NCBI GenBank assembly: GCA_031258995.1
Contig: JAIRMB010000033.1
Span: 1 to 6,434, forward strand
Reading direction: 5' to 3'
Source of the DNA: Puniceicoccales bacterium
GTDB lineage: Bacteria; Verrucomicrobiota; Verrucomicrobiia; Opitutales; JAIRLM01
Length of the DNA: 6,434 bases
Made by a program: the position numbers and the translations under genes. Below are positions 1-6,412 of this stretch, piece by piece. The notes beneath the pieces were generated by a model that ran no database searches, was not told the DNA's origin, and worked only from the letters and a program-made list of their open reading frames with translations. Positions within the stretch are counted from its first letter, which is position 1; every line of letters begins with the position of its first letter.

Positions 1-2
1 AC

Positions 3-1880
3 CCTGCGCGAGACAAACTCTTCGATTGGAGCGCCTTTGACCTACTCTATCGAGAATTTCTTCTGCGGGACGGGGATAGGGTCATTGAGCTACCCCAGTG
101 GTTTTGGATGCGGGTAGCCGTGGGTCTGCAGGTGGAAACGGATGAAAAATTTCGCACGGAGAAGATCATAGAGCTGTATGGTGCGCTCAGCCGCCTAGAA
201 TTTTGCCCCGCCTCCACCACGCTCCTCTATGCCGGCACGCCAAATCCGCACCTGCTGCCGAGCTACGTGTACGTGCTGGAAGATAACATGCAGGACATCA
301 TGGCACGTGGAATCGCAGAAAACGCCTTCGCCTCCCGCTGGGGCGCCGGCTTGGGCGGCTCCTGGTCCCATATTCGGGGTCGGGGCAGTCGCATAGGCGG
401 GTCCCGGGGAATCTCCGAGGGCGTTGTGCCGTTCCTGGACCTGCACCGGCACCAGCTGTCCATTGCAAACCAAGGCAATCACCGCCGCTCCGGCGCCGGC
501 TGCGCCTACCTGGCCCTTTGGCACAGGGATCTGGAAGAATTCGTTGAATTGCAAAAAACATTCGCTCGGAACGAATTCGGCAAAAAAGAGATCAGTTTGC
601 GCACCTGCCTCTGGATCCCGGACCTCTTCATGGAGCGGCTGGCCGAAGGCGAGGGCCATTGGACCCTCTTCCAACCCAACGAAGTAGCGGAACTGCTGCC
701 CGTCTGTGGAAAGGAATTTGCCGACCGCTACCGCCGCTGTGAGGCACGGGCAGAAGAGGGTGCCATCTGGTCGAAACGCATTCCCGTGGGGGAACTTTGG
801 CAAAAAATCGTCGCAAGCGCTTTTGAGAACGGCTTCCCGTGCCTGGCTTTTTCGGACAATTTTCAGCGCGGCAGAGCCGAAGCCGATGGGGTCGTCGAAT
901 CCTCCAGTCTTTTCGGCGAGAGTGCGATGGCCATGAAGCCGGGAGAAGTTGGAGCCAGCGCATTCGGAACTATTTCTCTGCCGGCCCACCTTGGCCCCGA
1001 CGGCACTCTCCACTGGGAACGATTCTGCCGCACGATACAATTGGCCATCGAAACGCTGGACAATATCTTATCTATCACAAAATTACATTCTGTCGGTGCC
1101 GCGCGACACTGTAACCGATGTCGTAGTTTGAGTCTGGGCCTGGCGGGATTGCATGACCTCCTCCGCCGGCAGGACATCGCCTTCGACTCGGCGGCAGCCA
1201 TGCGGACGACGGCCCACATCTATGATGTCCTAAGCCGCACGGCTCTAGCAGCATCGACAAATTTAGCCCGGGAGCGGGGGCCCTGCTCCTCGGGCGGGAG
1301 CGGTCGGCTACTCTTCGACCCTCCAGCCGATCGGGTCGCGGATCTAGATTGGGATTCTTTGCGAGAAACGGTTGCCCGCCAGGGCCTGCGGAACGACTGC
1401 CTGCTGGCCGGCGCACCCACCTCCCGCACGGCCGTCCTGCTAACCGTCTCTCCCGGCGCACTCCCGGCCGTCCGCAATCTGAAAAATATTCAATTGCCAA
1501 CGGGAGAACGGCTTTGGGCACTAGATCCCCTGCTAACGGAGCGGCTCCGGGCGTTAGGTCTTGATGCTCTAGTGGGTCCACTTTCTCACCTGGAAGGGGA
1601 CGTGGAGGCCTTTCCGGAACTGCCGGAGAGCCTACGACGCTCCTTTGCCACCGCTTCCGCCATAGATCCGGAAAAATTTATCGCTCTGGCGGCCGCCATT
1701 CAGCGCCGCATAGATCAGTCCCAGTACCTGCCATGCCATTTGACCATGCCCACCTTCCATCGGCTCTCGTCATTGATGCAATCAGCCTGGCGGCAAAAAA
1801 TTAAGGTCATTGGCCCCTTTTTTAGCAGCCACGATTTGCTGCGGGAACGGGCACGGGCGGAGATGGCAAAACGGACTTAA
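3..1880 (+). CDS. Ribonucleotide reductase large-subunit (NrdA/R1) homologue, 5'-partial, predicted catalytically dead
   Basis: The frame is open from the left edge, so the start lies outside the window. The ATG at 108 is internal: the 35 codons before it encode conserved NrdA sequence (FDLLYREFLLRDG, then VIELPQWFW running into MRVAVGL). About 625 residues are visible, numbered here from position 3. NrdA landmarks in order: PASTTLLYAGT (about 69-79), GSRIGG (128-133), CAYLALWHRDLEEFVEL (167-183), WIPDLFM (204-210), GLRND (461-465) and DQSQ (571-574). By eye against E. coli NrdA, the catalytic residues are lost: C225 is Ser87, N437 is Ser302, the thiyl-radical C439 is Phe304 and C462 is Ser319; only E441 is kept, as Glu306. 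The substrate-phosphate loop reads APTSRTAV (471-478). The Tyr730/731 pair is replaced by Gly-Pro (604-605), and no C-terminal cysteine pair exists. The NrdA relationship is clear; lack of reductase activity follows from known RNR chemistry. folC follows after 15 nt. Any N-terminal ATP-cone is out of view. Confidence 0.93.
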   Translation, partial: PARDKLFDWSAFDLLYREFLLRDGDRVIELPQWFWMRVAVGLQVETDEKFRTEKIIELYGALSRLEFCPASTTLLYAGTPNPHLLPSYVYVLEDNMQDIMARGIAENAFASRWGAGLGGSWSHIRGRGSRIGGSRGISEGVVPFLDLHRHQLSIANQGNHRRSGAGCAYLALWHRDLEEFVELQKTFARNEFGKKEISLRTCLWIPDLFMERLAEGEGHWTLFQPNEVAELLPVCGKEFADRYRRCEARAEEGAIWSKRIPVGELWQKIVASAFENGFPCLAFSDNFQRGRAEADGVVESSSLFGESAMAMKPGEVGASAFGTISLPAHLGPDGTLHWERFCRTIQLAIETLDNILSITKLHSVGAARHCNRCRSLSLGLAGLHDLLRRQDIAFDSAAAMRTTAHIYDVLSRTALAASTNLARERGPCSSGGSGRLLFDPPADRVADLDWDSLRETVARQGLRNDCLLAGAPTSRTAVLLTVSPGALPAVRNLKNIQLPTGERLWALDPLLTERLRALGLDALVGPLSHLEGDVEAFPELPESLRRSFATASAIDPEKFIALAAAIQRRIDQSQYLPCHLTMPTFHRLSSLMQSAWRQKIKVIGPFFSSHDLLRERARAEMAKRT

Positions 1881-1895
1881 ATTCCGAAGTTTGTC

Positions 1896-3143
1896 GTGGA
1901 TAGAGAACTGTCCGAATCATTGGAGCGGCTGGCCCTGCGACGGGATTTGGGGCAGGAGGGCCGCTGGCCCCTGAAGCGGGTTCGGCGGCTGCTGGCGTCG
2001 GGAGGAGTAGGGACGACGGGACCGTTCGTGCAAATTGCCGGAACGAATGGAAAGGGTTCCGTATGCGCGCTTTTAGAGCGTGGCTTCCGCGGCATCGGCC
2101 TCCGCACGGGACTTTACACCTCCCCCCATCTGATCCGCTGGAATGAGCGCATCCGGATCAATGGCGGTCCCATAGACAATAGCGCTCTCCGAAACCTGCT
2201 AACCCGCTGGATGGCCCTGGCGGATCGACTTGGGAAGGAGCGGCCCAGCGGCTTCGAAATCTTCACCGCCATTGCGTTGGACCACTTTCAGCGCGAAGGC
2301 GTGGACGTGGCAATTTTGGAGGTGGGCTTGGGTGGCCGCTGCGACGCCACGAGTGCCGTAGACACGGAATTGAGCGCCATCGTTTCCATCGGCCTGGACC
2401 ACTGCGACGTGCTTGGCTCGGACCTGGCCTCGATCGCCCGAGAGAAAGCCGCTATTGCCCGGCCGGCCATTCCACTGGTGCTGGGAGCGGTGCCGCGGGA
2501 AGCCCGGGCGGTGATTTCCGCGGCGGCCTCCGCCGTCGCAGCCCATCTCATTCGTCCGGAACATATTATCTTGCCACCCCTTCCCTATCTGCGGGGCTGC
2601 GAACAGGAACGAAATGGCCCGCTGGCAGCTACGGTGGGCCGCCTTTGGTTGAAAAAGTGCGGGCGGGAAAAGGACTTTGAAGATTTTTTAGCCGCCATGG
2701 CACTGGCCCGCTGGCCGGGCCGTTGGGACCGGCGCACGATCGACGGTCGGCGGTGGATCTTCGACTGTACTCACAACGGTGCCGGATTAGAGGTTTTTCG
2801 CAAAAATTGGCAGCGACTGCCATCGGAAGAAAAATCTTCGCCGACGGTAGTTGCCGGCACCCTGGGCCGCGAACGGGCTCGCGATCTGCTTCCCCATTTG
2901 GCTTCCATTGCCGCGGAACTCATTCTGGTGCATATGAACGAGGAGCGATCCGTTTCGACGGAGGAACTCCGTACCCTGATCCCGCCTTCCTGCCGCTGCC
3001 GAATTCGGACAGCGGAGGAAGGGCAGCTGGCGAAAATTCTGCCGTCCCTTTGCGGCCAACCTACCCTCGTTACCGGGTCCATCTACCTAGTTGGCAAGGC
3101 ATTTGCCGCGCTCGCCATCGATCCTTTTGGGGAAAAAGGATAA
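1896..3143 (+). CDS. folC: Dihydrofolate synthase / folylpolyglutamate synthase FolC
   Basis: FolC joins glutamate to dihydropteroate and/or lengthens the polyglutamate tail of folates, using ATP, in the cytoplasm. The 415-residue length is usual for the family. Visible Mur-ligase-like motifs are the P-loop GTNGKGS (49-55), TSPHL (75-79), GLGGRCDATSAVD (144-156), GLDHCDVLG (166-174), the AREKAAIA lysine block (K184, the likely carbamylated lysine), PGRW (274-277), DCTHN (290-294, usually DGAHN) and a C-terminal TGSIYLVG (393-400). The usual G-x-HQ-x-x-N element appears as GCEQERN, with Glu for His, and the stretch before it is short. The GTG start is the first possible one, because the upstream RNR-like gene ends in the same frame at 1880. 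No convincing Shine-Dalgarno precedes it, so translation may depend on reinitiation from the upstream gene. The gene lies 15 nt downstream of that gene, probably in one operon. Whether it is mono- or bifunctional cannot be read from the sequence. Confidence 0.95.
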   Translation: MDRELSESLERLALRRDLGQEGRWPLKRVRRLLASGGVGTTGPFVQIAGTNGKGSVCALLERGFRGIGLRTGLYTSPHLIRWNERIRINGGPIDNSALRNLLTRWMALADRLGKERPSGFEIFTAIALDHFQREGVDVAILEVGLGGRCDATSAVDTELSAIVSIGLDHCDVLGSDLASIAREKAAIARPAIPLVLGAVPREARAVISAAASAVAAHLIRPEHIILPPLPYLRGCEQERNGPLAATVGRLWLKKCGREKDFEDFLAAMALARWPGRWDRRTIDGRRWIFDCTHNGAGLEVFRKNWQRLPSEEKSSPTVVAGTLGRERARDLLPHLASIAAELILVHMNEERSVSTEELRTLIPPSCRCRIRTAEEGQLAKILPSLCGQPTLVTGSIYLVGKAFAALAIDPFGEKG

Positions 3144-3173
3144 ACTAGGCTTTCGGGTCGCTCTGCTATCTTT

Positions 3174-3758
3174 CTAGCGCACTAGCCCAAAGTTTCTCTT
3201 TCGAGCGAAGTAGGCCTGCGGGTGGGCGCAGGCAGGGCAGAGAAGCGGCGCAACGCTATCTCGGTGCACGTAGCCGCAATTGAGGCATTCCCAAAGAACT
3301 TCTCCTTTCCCACGAAACAAATTTTCTTCGCGCAATTCTTGCAGCAGAGCCAGAAAGCGCTCTTCGTGGTGCTGCTCCGCGACAGCGATGGCCTCCAAGG
3401 CGGTCGCAATTACCCCAAAGCCCTCATCCTTGGCTACTTCAGCAAAATTTGGGTACATGTGTTTATATTCTTCCCGTTCGCCGTCTGCCGAGGCGGCTAA
3501 ATTTTCTTCCGTTCTGCCTACCCTTCCGGCGGGAAAAGTCGCCGCCACGGCCACGGGCCCACCCTCTAAAAAATGAAACAGCCTCTCCGCATGCTCTTTC
3601 TCCTGATGGGCGGTTTCTTCGAAGAGCCGCGCGATCTGCACGAAGCCCTCTTTTTTCGCCTGGGACGCGAAAAAAGTATAGCGGTTCCGCGCCTGAGACT
3701 CGCCCGCAAATGCGGCGAGCAAATTTGCCTCCGTCTTGCTACCTCTTATCGATGACAT
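3174..3758 (-). CDS. rbr: Rubrerythrin (non-haem diiron peroxidase with C-terminal rubredoxin domain)
   Basis: Rubrerythrins reduce hydrogen peroxide in the cytoplasm of anaerobes and microaerophiles, taking electrons through the rubredoxin domain. The protein has 194 residues, about the usual length. The ferritin-like domain (1-145) carries the diiron ligand set: Glu20 in AFAGESQARNRY, Glu53 and His56 in EKEH, Glu94 and Glu97 in GEREE, and Glu128 with His131 in AEQHHEE. The C-terminal rubredoxin knuckles are Cys158/Cys161 (ECLNCGYVH) and Cys174/Cys177 (CPACAHPQAYF). All key residues are present, so the enzyme should be functional. After the usual end (AYF) there is a basic tail, ARKRNFGLVR. 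The start is supported by an AAGGAG ribosome binding site at 3765-3770. The gene is convergent with folC (30 nt between stops) and 165 nt downstream of the permease, so it may have its own promoter. It indicates an organism meeting oxidative stress under low oxygen. Confidence 0.97.
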   Translation of the reverse strand: MSSIRGSKTEANLLAAFAGESQARNRYTFFASQAKKEGFVQIARLFEETAHQEKEHAERLFHFLEGGPVAVAATFPAGRVGRTEENLAASADGEREEYKHMYPNFAEVAKDEGFGVIATALEAIAVAEQHHEERFLALLQELREENLFRGKGEVLWECLNCGYVHRDSVAPLLCPACAHPQAYFARKRNFGLVR

Positions 3759-3764
3759 CGCTTT

Positions 3765-3770
3765 CTCCTT
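3765..3770 (-). promoter_or_regulatory. Shine-Dalgarno of rubrerythrin
   Basis: On the minus strand AAGGAG lies 6 nt upstream of the ATG at 3758-3756. It is one of only two strong ribosome binding sites in the window and fixes the rubrerythrin start. Confidence 0.8.
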
Positions 3771-3923
3771 CCGTTTGTTGTGACAGCCACCGTCCTTTCA
3801 GTGGGCCAACTGGCCGAACCCATCGGGCGTACTGCCTGCGGAAAAATGGGAAAACACAATCATTCCTTTCTCTATCGGAATTTTTTTTAAACGAATGACG
3901 CACCAGTCCGCATCCCGATTCCC

Positions 3924-5138
3924 CTATGAGAGCAGGTGAATAATTTCACAGACGATAACGACGGCTGCCACCGCCAGACACAGCCACTGCAACGATATTT
4001 TCGCAACGGCCGGGTAATTGTGATCGGTGAATTTCCCCCGCCGGAGCAGATAAAGCGGGAGGAGAATGGCCAAAATACTTAAAATAATTCCCGAAAATCC
4101 GAGGAACGCGGTGAACGCATTGGGCACGAAGACGGCCATGAGGAATGGCGGAAGGAGTGCGACGAGCGTAATCCAAGGTCGACTACGGAGCGTCTTACCG
4201 CGGAAAAGCGGCCGTAGGGAATCGCACAATCCCATGCCCACGCCTACGATGGACGTGACGACGCTGCAGAGGGCGATAGCCCAAACGGTACTGTGCGCGT
4301 AGGGAAGAGACGATATGTGACTCAGTTTATCGACGAGCGGTCCGACCTGCACCTTTCCTTCCGCCATTGCGCCGTAAAAATTCGCATCATTGCCGTGGAC
4401 AGCCCATAGGATGGCAGCTGTCCATACGATGTAGGCGCACATGGGGATGAGGCTTCCATAGAAGAAGACCCGGCGAAGTACGCGGCGATCCCGGGCGCAG
4501 TATTCCGTAAGCGTGTGAAAAATGACCTGAAAGCCGAAAGAGGTGAACAAAATGGGAACAACCGGAAGAGTGCGCCGCAGCGACCAGCTATTCGGCGGTA
4601 AAAAAATCCCTTCGCTAAGGGGGGCGTGGTGCCAAAATCTCCCGATACAGAGCCCGCCGATAAATAGGGCGGCAATGGCGAGCATGGCAGTGAATAGCAA
4701 GCGGTTGAATTGGTATAGCCCGCGCAACGGCAGCGACATGAGGCCATAGACCACCGCGAAAATTTCCATTGTCACCCACGGCAGCCAGCGCTGGGGCAGG
4801 GAGAAAAGGTGCAGAGACATGGAGATGAGTCCATGAAAATAGGCGGCAAGGAGCGCGTACATGAGGGCAACGAGAACGAACTTTCCCAGGATCGCGGACC
4901 ATTTTCCGCCGTAGCGCTCCCCTAGCTGGCCGATGTCCATCCCGTGCCCCGCCTGCAGATTTAACTCAATGTTGATGAGAGATGAGTAGTACATGACTGC
5001 CCAAACGAGCACCATGCAGAGGGCGGTGAGAAGTAGCCCGATTCCCGCAAGCACCAGTGGAAGGGCAATGACTCCCGCACCGATGCTGGTCCCGGCCACA
5101 AGAAAAATTGCTCCCAACTGTCGGCCATTCCTATTCAT
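3924..5138 (-). CDS. Aromatic amino acid permease, Trp/Tyr (TyrP-like, HAAAP family)
   Basis: This is a predicted inner-membrane proton-coupled importer for an aromatic amino acid. The 404-residue length matches TyrP/Mtr/TnaB proteins. The family signature GTSIGAGVIALP is at residues 16-27 in the first helix. About 11 hydrophobic segments can be read: roughly 8-28, 33-55, 85-105, 118-137, 147-167, 190-210, 224-248, 283-303, 321-340, 343-363 and 381-402. The mid-protein block PILFTSFGFQVIFHTLTEY (195-213) is the family's second conserved region. Substrate choice between tyrosine and tryptophan cannot be decided from sequence alone, so no symbol is given. The ATG has no good Shine-Dalgarno; it overlaps, as ATGA, the stop of a 35-codon frame coming from the dUTPase end, which suggests translational coupling. 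It probably shares a transcript with the dUTPase upstream. No U-rich terminator hairpin follows its stop. Confidence 0.93.
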   Translation of the reverse strand: MNRNGRQLGAIFLVAGTSIGAGVIALPLVLAGIGLLLTALCMVLVWAVMYYSSLINIELNLQAGHGMDIGQLGERYGGKWSAILGKFVLVALMYALLAAYFHGLISMSLHLFSLPQRWLPWVTMEIFAVVYGLMSLPLRGLYQFNRLLFTAMLAIAALFIGGLCIGRFWHHAPLSEGIFLPPNSWSLRRTLPVVPILFTSFGFQVIFHTLTEYCARDRRVLRRVFFYGSLIPMCAYIVWTAAILWAVHGNDANFYGAMAEGKVQVGPLVDKLSHISSLPYAHSTVWAIALCSVVTSIVGVGMGLCDSLRPLFRGKTLRSRPWITLVALLPPFLMAVFVPNAFTAFLGFSGIILSILAILLPLYLLRRGKFTDHNYPAVAKISLQWLCLAVAAVVIVCEIIHLLS

Positions 5139-5242
5139 AGTTTTTTCCGTACCAAAGCATAAACTGCTTTGCCGACTGCCCGAGCCAAGTCAAGTAGGGC
5201 GGGCGCTGGAAAATTCGCCCGATAGTCAAATGTGCCGGGCAT
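5135..5242 (-). CDS. Possible 35-residue coupling peptide bridging dUTPase and permease
   Basis: This small frame starts at an ATG inside the last codons of the dUTPase gene (17 nt overlap, different frame) and ends in TGA overlapping the permease ATG as ATGA. The peptide has an extended N-terminal half (MPGTFDYRANFPAP) and then a likely amphipathic basic helix (LLDLARAVGKAVYAL followed by VRKKL). I know of no family like it. The exact stop-start overlap, the otherwise weak permease ribosome binding site and the filling of the only gap between the two genes are the reasons to list it. In DNA of this GC content, a chance frame of this length is quite possible. It could serve only to deliver ribosomes to the permease start. 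Confidence 0.25.
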   Translation of the reverse strand: MPGTFDYRANFPAPALLDLARAVGKAVYALVRKKL

Positions 5243-5627
5243 CGTCCCGATCTTTTTCTGCGTAGCCGGCATCCTGGCGCATGTGATTAACCTCGTTTTT
5301 TTTACAGAATTTTTCGTAGAGATCATCTGCATTCATGCCTAACGCAATGGCCGTGGAGATCAAAAAATGTAAAACATCTACCACTTCTACCCGAGCATTT
5401 TGCAAATCAAATTGCTGGTATTTCGCCCACCATTTCCAAGGCAGCGAATCCACCAGCTCGGCGATTTCTTGCTGCATTGCCCTGGCGTAGCTAAGGACCC
5501 AATCCTTTCGCTCCTCGTCGGAAAGAGTGTCCGGCTCAATGCCAAGCCGCCGGCAAAATTTTTTTTGCAATTCGAAGAGATGGGCCAACCTACAAAAGGA
5601 CTGCCCCTGCTCTTGTTTTTGTTCCAT
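5226..5627 (-). CDS. Dimeric all-alpha dUTP diphosphatase (dUTPase_2 / MazG-like)
   Basis: The enzyme hydrolyses dUTP (and often dUDP) to dUMP, keeping uracil out of DNA and feeding thymidylate synthesis. It belongs to the all-alpha dimeric dUTPases, not the trimeric Dut family. From the ATG at 5627 the protein has 133 residues. Visible elements are FELQKKF (18-24), the metal-binding ExxE helix QEIAEL (Glu54, Glu57) followed by the signature WKWW (64-67), the second metal helix VEVVDVLHF (Glu81, Asp84), and the nucleotide-binding tail NEVNHMRQDAGY (101-112). An in-frame TTG at 5663 would add 12 residues (MTLSREKIAASP). I prefer the ATG because conserved sequence begins soon after it and a possible -10 box sits just upstream of the TTG. 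Short for the family but all motifs are present. It is divergent from the Arg-rich gene and upstream of the permease. Confidence 0.88.
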   Translation of the reverse strand: MEQKQEQGQSFCRLAHLFELQKKFCRRLGIEPDTLSDEERKDWVLSYARAMQQEIAELVDSLPWKWWAKYQQFDLQNARVEVVDVLHFLISTAIALGMNADDLYEKFCKKNEVNHMRQDAGYAEKDRDDARHI

Positions 5628-5674
5628 GGGTGAAGCGGCTATTTTTTCCCTCGACAGGGTCAATGCTTTTCCCT

Positions 5675-5680
5675 TTTATA
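5675..5680 (-). promoter_or_regulatory. Possible -10 box for the dUTPase/permease transcript
   Basis: The minus strand reads TATAAA in the context CGATATAAAAGGG, about 48 nt upstream of the dUTPase ATG. No good -35 box is visible at 16-18 nt, so this is tentative. If real, the transcript would begin at or just before the alternative TTG codon, which favours the ATG at 5627 as the start. Confidence 0.3.
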
Positions 5681-5738
5681 TCGAGGTCGAAGGGTGGAGT
5701 GCCAGTAGTGAGAGCAGTTCCTATGGTATTTACTTTTC

Positions 5739-5759
5739 GCTGCGCCCGTCGGGCGTAGC
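5739..5759. other. Stem-loop in the divergent intergenic region
   Basis: A 9-bp stem (GCTGCGCCC at 5739-5747 against GGGCGTAGC at 5751-5759, one G-T pair) closes on the triloop GTC. It lies between the divergent dUTPase and Arg-rich genes. No T-run follows on either strand, so it is not a typical intrinsic terminator. It could be an operator, a leader structure or chance. The rest of 5664-5816 holds nothing else I can identify apart from the ribosome binding site at 5802-5807. Confidence 0.45.
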
Positions 5760-5801
5760 AGGAGAATGTAGTCCTGCAGCAATTGAGTAAAAACGTGCTA
5801 T

Positions 5802-5807
5802 GAGGAG
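5802..5807 (+). promoter_or_regulatory. Shine-Dalgarno of the Arg-rich protein
   Basis: GAGGAG lies 9 nt upstream of the ATG at 5817. It is the best argument that this reading frame, rather than the competing overlapping frames, is translated. Confidence 0.6.
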
Positions 5808-5816
5808 ATAGAGACA

Positions 5817-6311
5817 ATGCCTGAATTTATGGAAAATCAGGATGGAACGGCTGGAGAAGGGCGCGGATTGGCTCCCGACCGGCGGAGGCCCCGCAGAAGG
5901 CGAAACCCCATCGCGTGCAGTCGCAAAGGGCAAGAAAAGCCCCACTGCACAACCATTGGCCCCTGTACAATCGATTGTGAGCCAGCCGTCGGGCGGGATG
6001 TCCCACCGGCGGAGGGCAAGTACTCGACGGAGATGATTGGGGAAGAAACGATCGATCAGCGATCGGATGAGCGCCGATTTCGTCGCAGGGCCGGGGGACG
6101 AGACGGGTCGCGGCCCCACCGGCCGGGACGGGAGATCGTCGCACGCCATTCCGGCGCAAAGGTTCGGCAAGTTCCTGCGGCGGCTCCTGGCCCGCTGGGC
6201 AAGATCCTCCGAGTCCTGTGGCCGTTTGGAAAGAAGCGGGCCGAGGCGGGCAGGCAGGATGGACGGTCAAGAGGCCGTGGCCGTTCTGCCCCGCGGCGGC
6301 ACGACGCCTAA
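5817..6311 (+). CDS. Hypothetical arginine-rich protein with a four-cysteine cluster
   Basis: I do not recognise this family. The frame has 164 codons, a good ribosome binding site, and a TAA stop followed two bases later by a GC-rich hairpin, which together favour it over overlapping frames on both strands. The protein is strongly basic: about 31 of 164 residues are Arg. It has an acidic/glycine start (1-19), an Arg run DRRRPRRRR (21-29), and four cysteines at 34, 44, 50 and 54 with His43 nearby. An acidic middle (EGKYSTEMIGEETIDQRSDE, 66-85) follows, then a second Arg-rich stretch (86-110), one hydrophobic patch PLGKILRVLWPFGKK (126-140), and an SRGRGR/APRR tail. No signal peptide or membrane helix is evident. 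It looks largely disordered and nucleic-acid binding, but that is inference from composition. It could also be a non-coding or decayed stretch, because several frames are open here. Confidence 0.5.
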   Translation: MPEFMENQDGTAGEGRGLAPDRRRPRRRRNPIACSRKGQEKPHCTTIGPCTIDCEPAVGRDVPPAEGKYSTEMIGEETIDQRSDERRFRRRAGGRDGSRPHRPGREIVARHSGAKVRQVPAAAPGPLGKILRVLWPFGKKRAEAGRQDGRSRGRGRSAPRRHDA

Positions 6312-6313
6312 AA

Positions 6314-6336
6314 TTCCGCCGCCTGCGGCGGCGGAA
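6314..6336. terminator. GC-rich hairpin just after the Arg-rich gene
   Basis: A perfect 9-bp stem (TTCCGCCGC at 6314-6322, GCGGCGGAA at 6328-6336) has the 5-nt loop CTGCG and starts two bases after the TAA at 6309-6311. On the plus strand no T-run follows (CTTGCGG). On the minus strand the stem runs into AATTTTAGG, a short T-run, so it may act better as a terminator for leftward transcription from beyond the window. It could also protect the 3' end of the plus transcript. Confidence 0.5.
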
Positions 6337-6412
6337 CTTGCGGTGAAATTGGCTTCGATTGATGGCGTCCGGCGGCTGCTTTCTACGTAGGATTAGGAAT
6401 AATTTCCGTAGG

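Noticed and set aside
108..110. ATG at 108 as the start of the RNR-like gene
   Set aside because: The frame is open to the left edge and the 35 preceding codons encode conserved NrdA sequence, so this Met is internal (the MRVAVGL motif).
195..1040. Long minus-strand frame of 281 codons opposite the RNR-like gene
   Set aside because: It is the antisense shadow of a gene with clear homology; the translation shows no recognisable domain and no supporting start signals.
1..3143. Frequent A-tracts (GCAAAAAATT-like) in otherwise GC-rich coding sequence
   Set aside because: They fall on Lys, Asn, Phe and Ile codons in frame and are explained by preference for AAA and TTT codons; no regular spacing is evident.
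3806..3862. 18-codon minus-strand frame between permease and rubrerythrin
   Set aside because: Very short, with a purine run too close to its ATG to be a good ribosome binding site, and no sign of a peptide motif.
3881..3888. Run of eight T as a possible terminator
   Set aside because: No convincing GC-rich stem precedes it on the plus strand, and no plus-strand gene ends here. On the minus strand it is an A-run downstream of the permease.
6037..6390. Plus frame +1 of 117 codons
   Set aside because: No ribosome binding site, interrupted upstream by a stop at 6034-6036, and overlaps the better supported 5817-6311 frame. The stem-loop at 6314-6336 would lie inside it.
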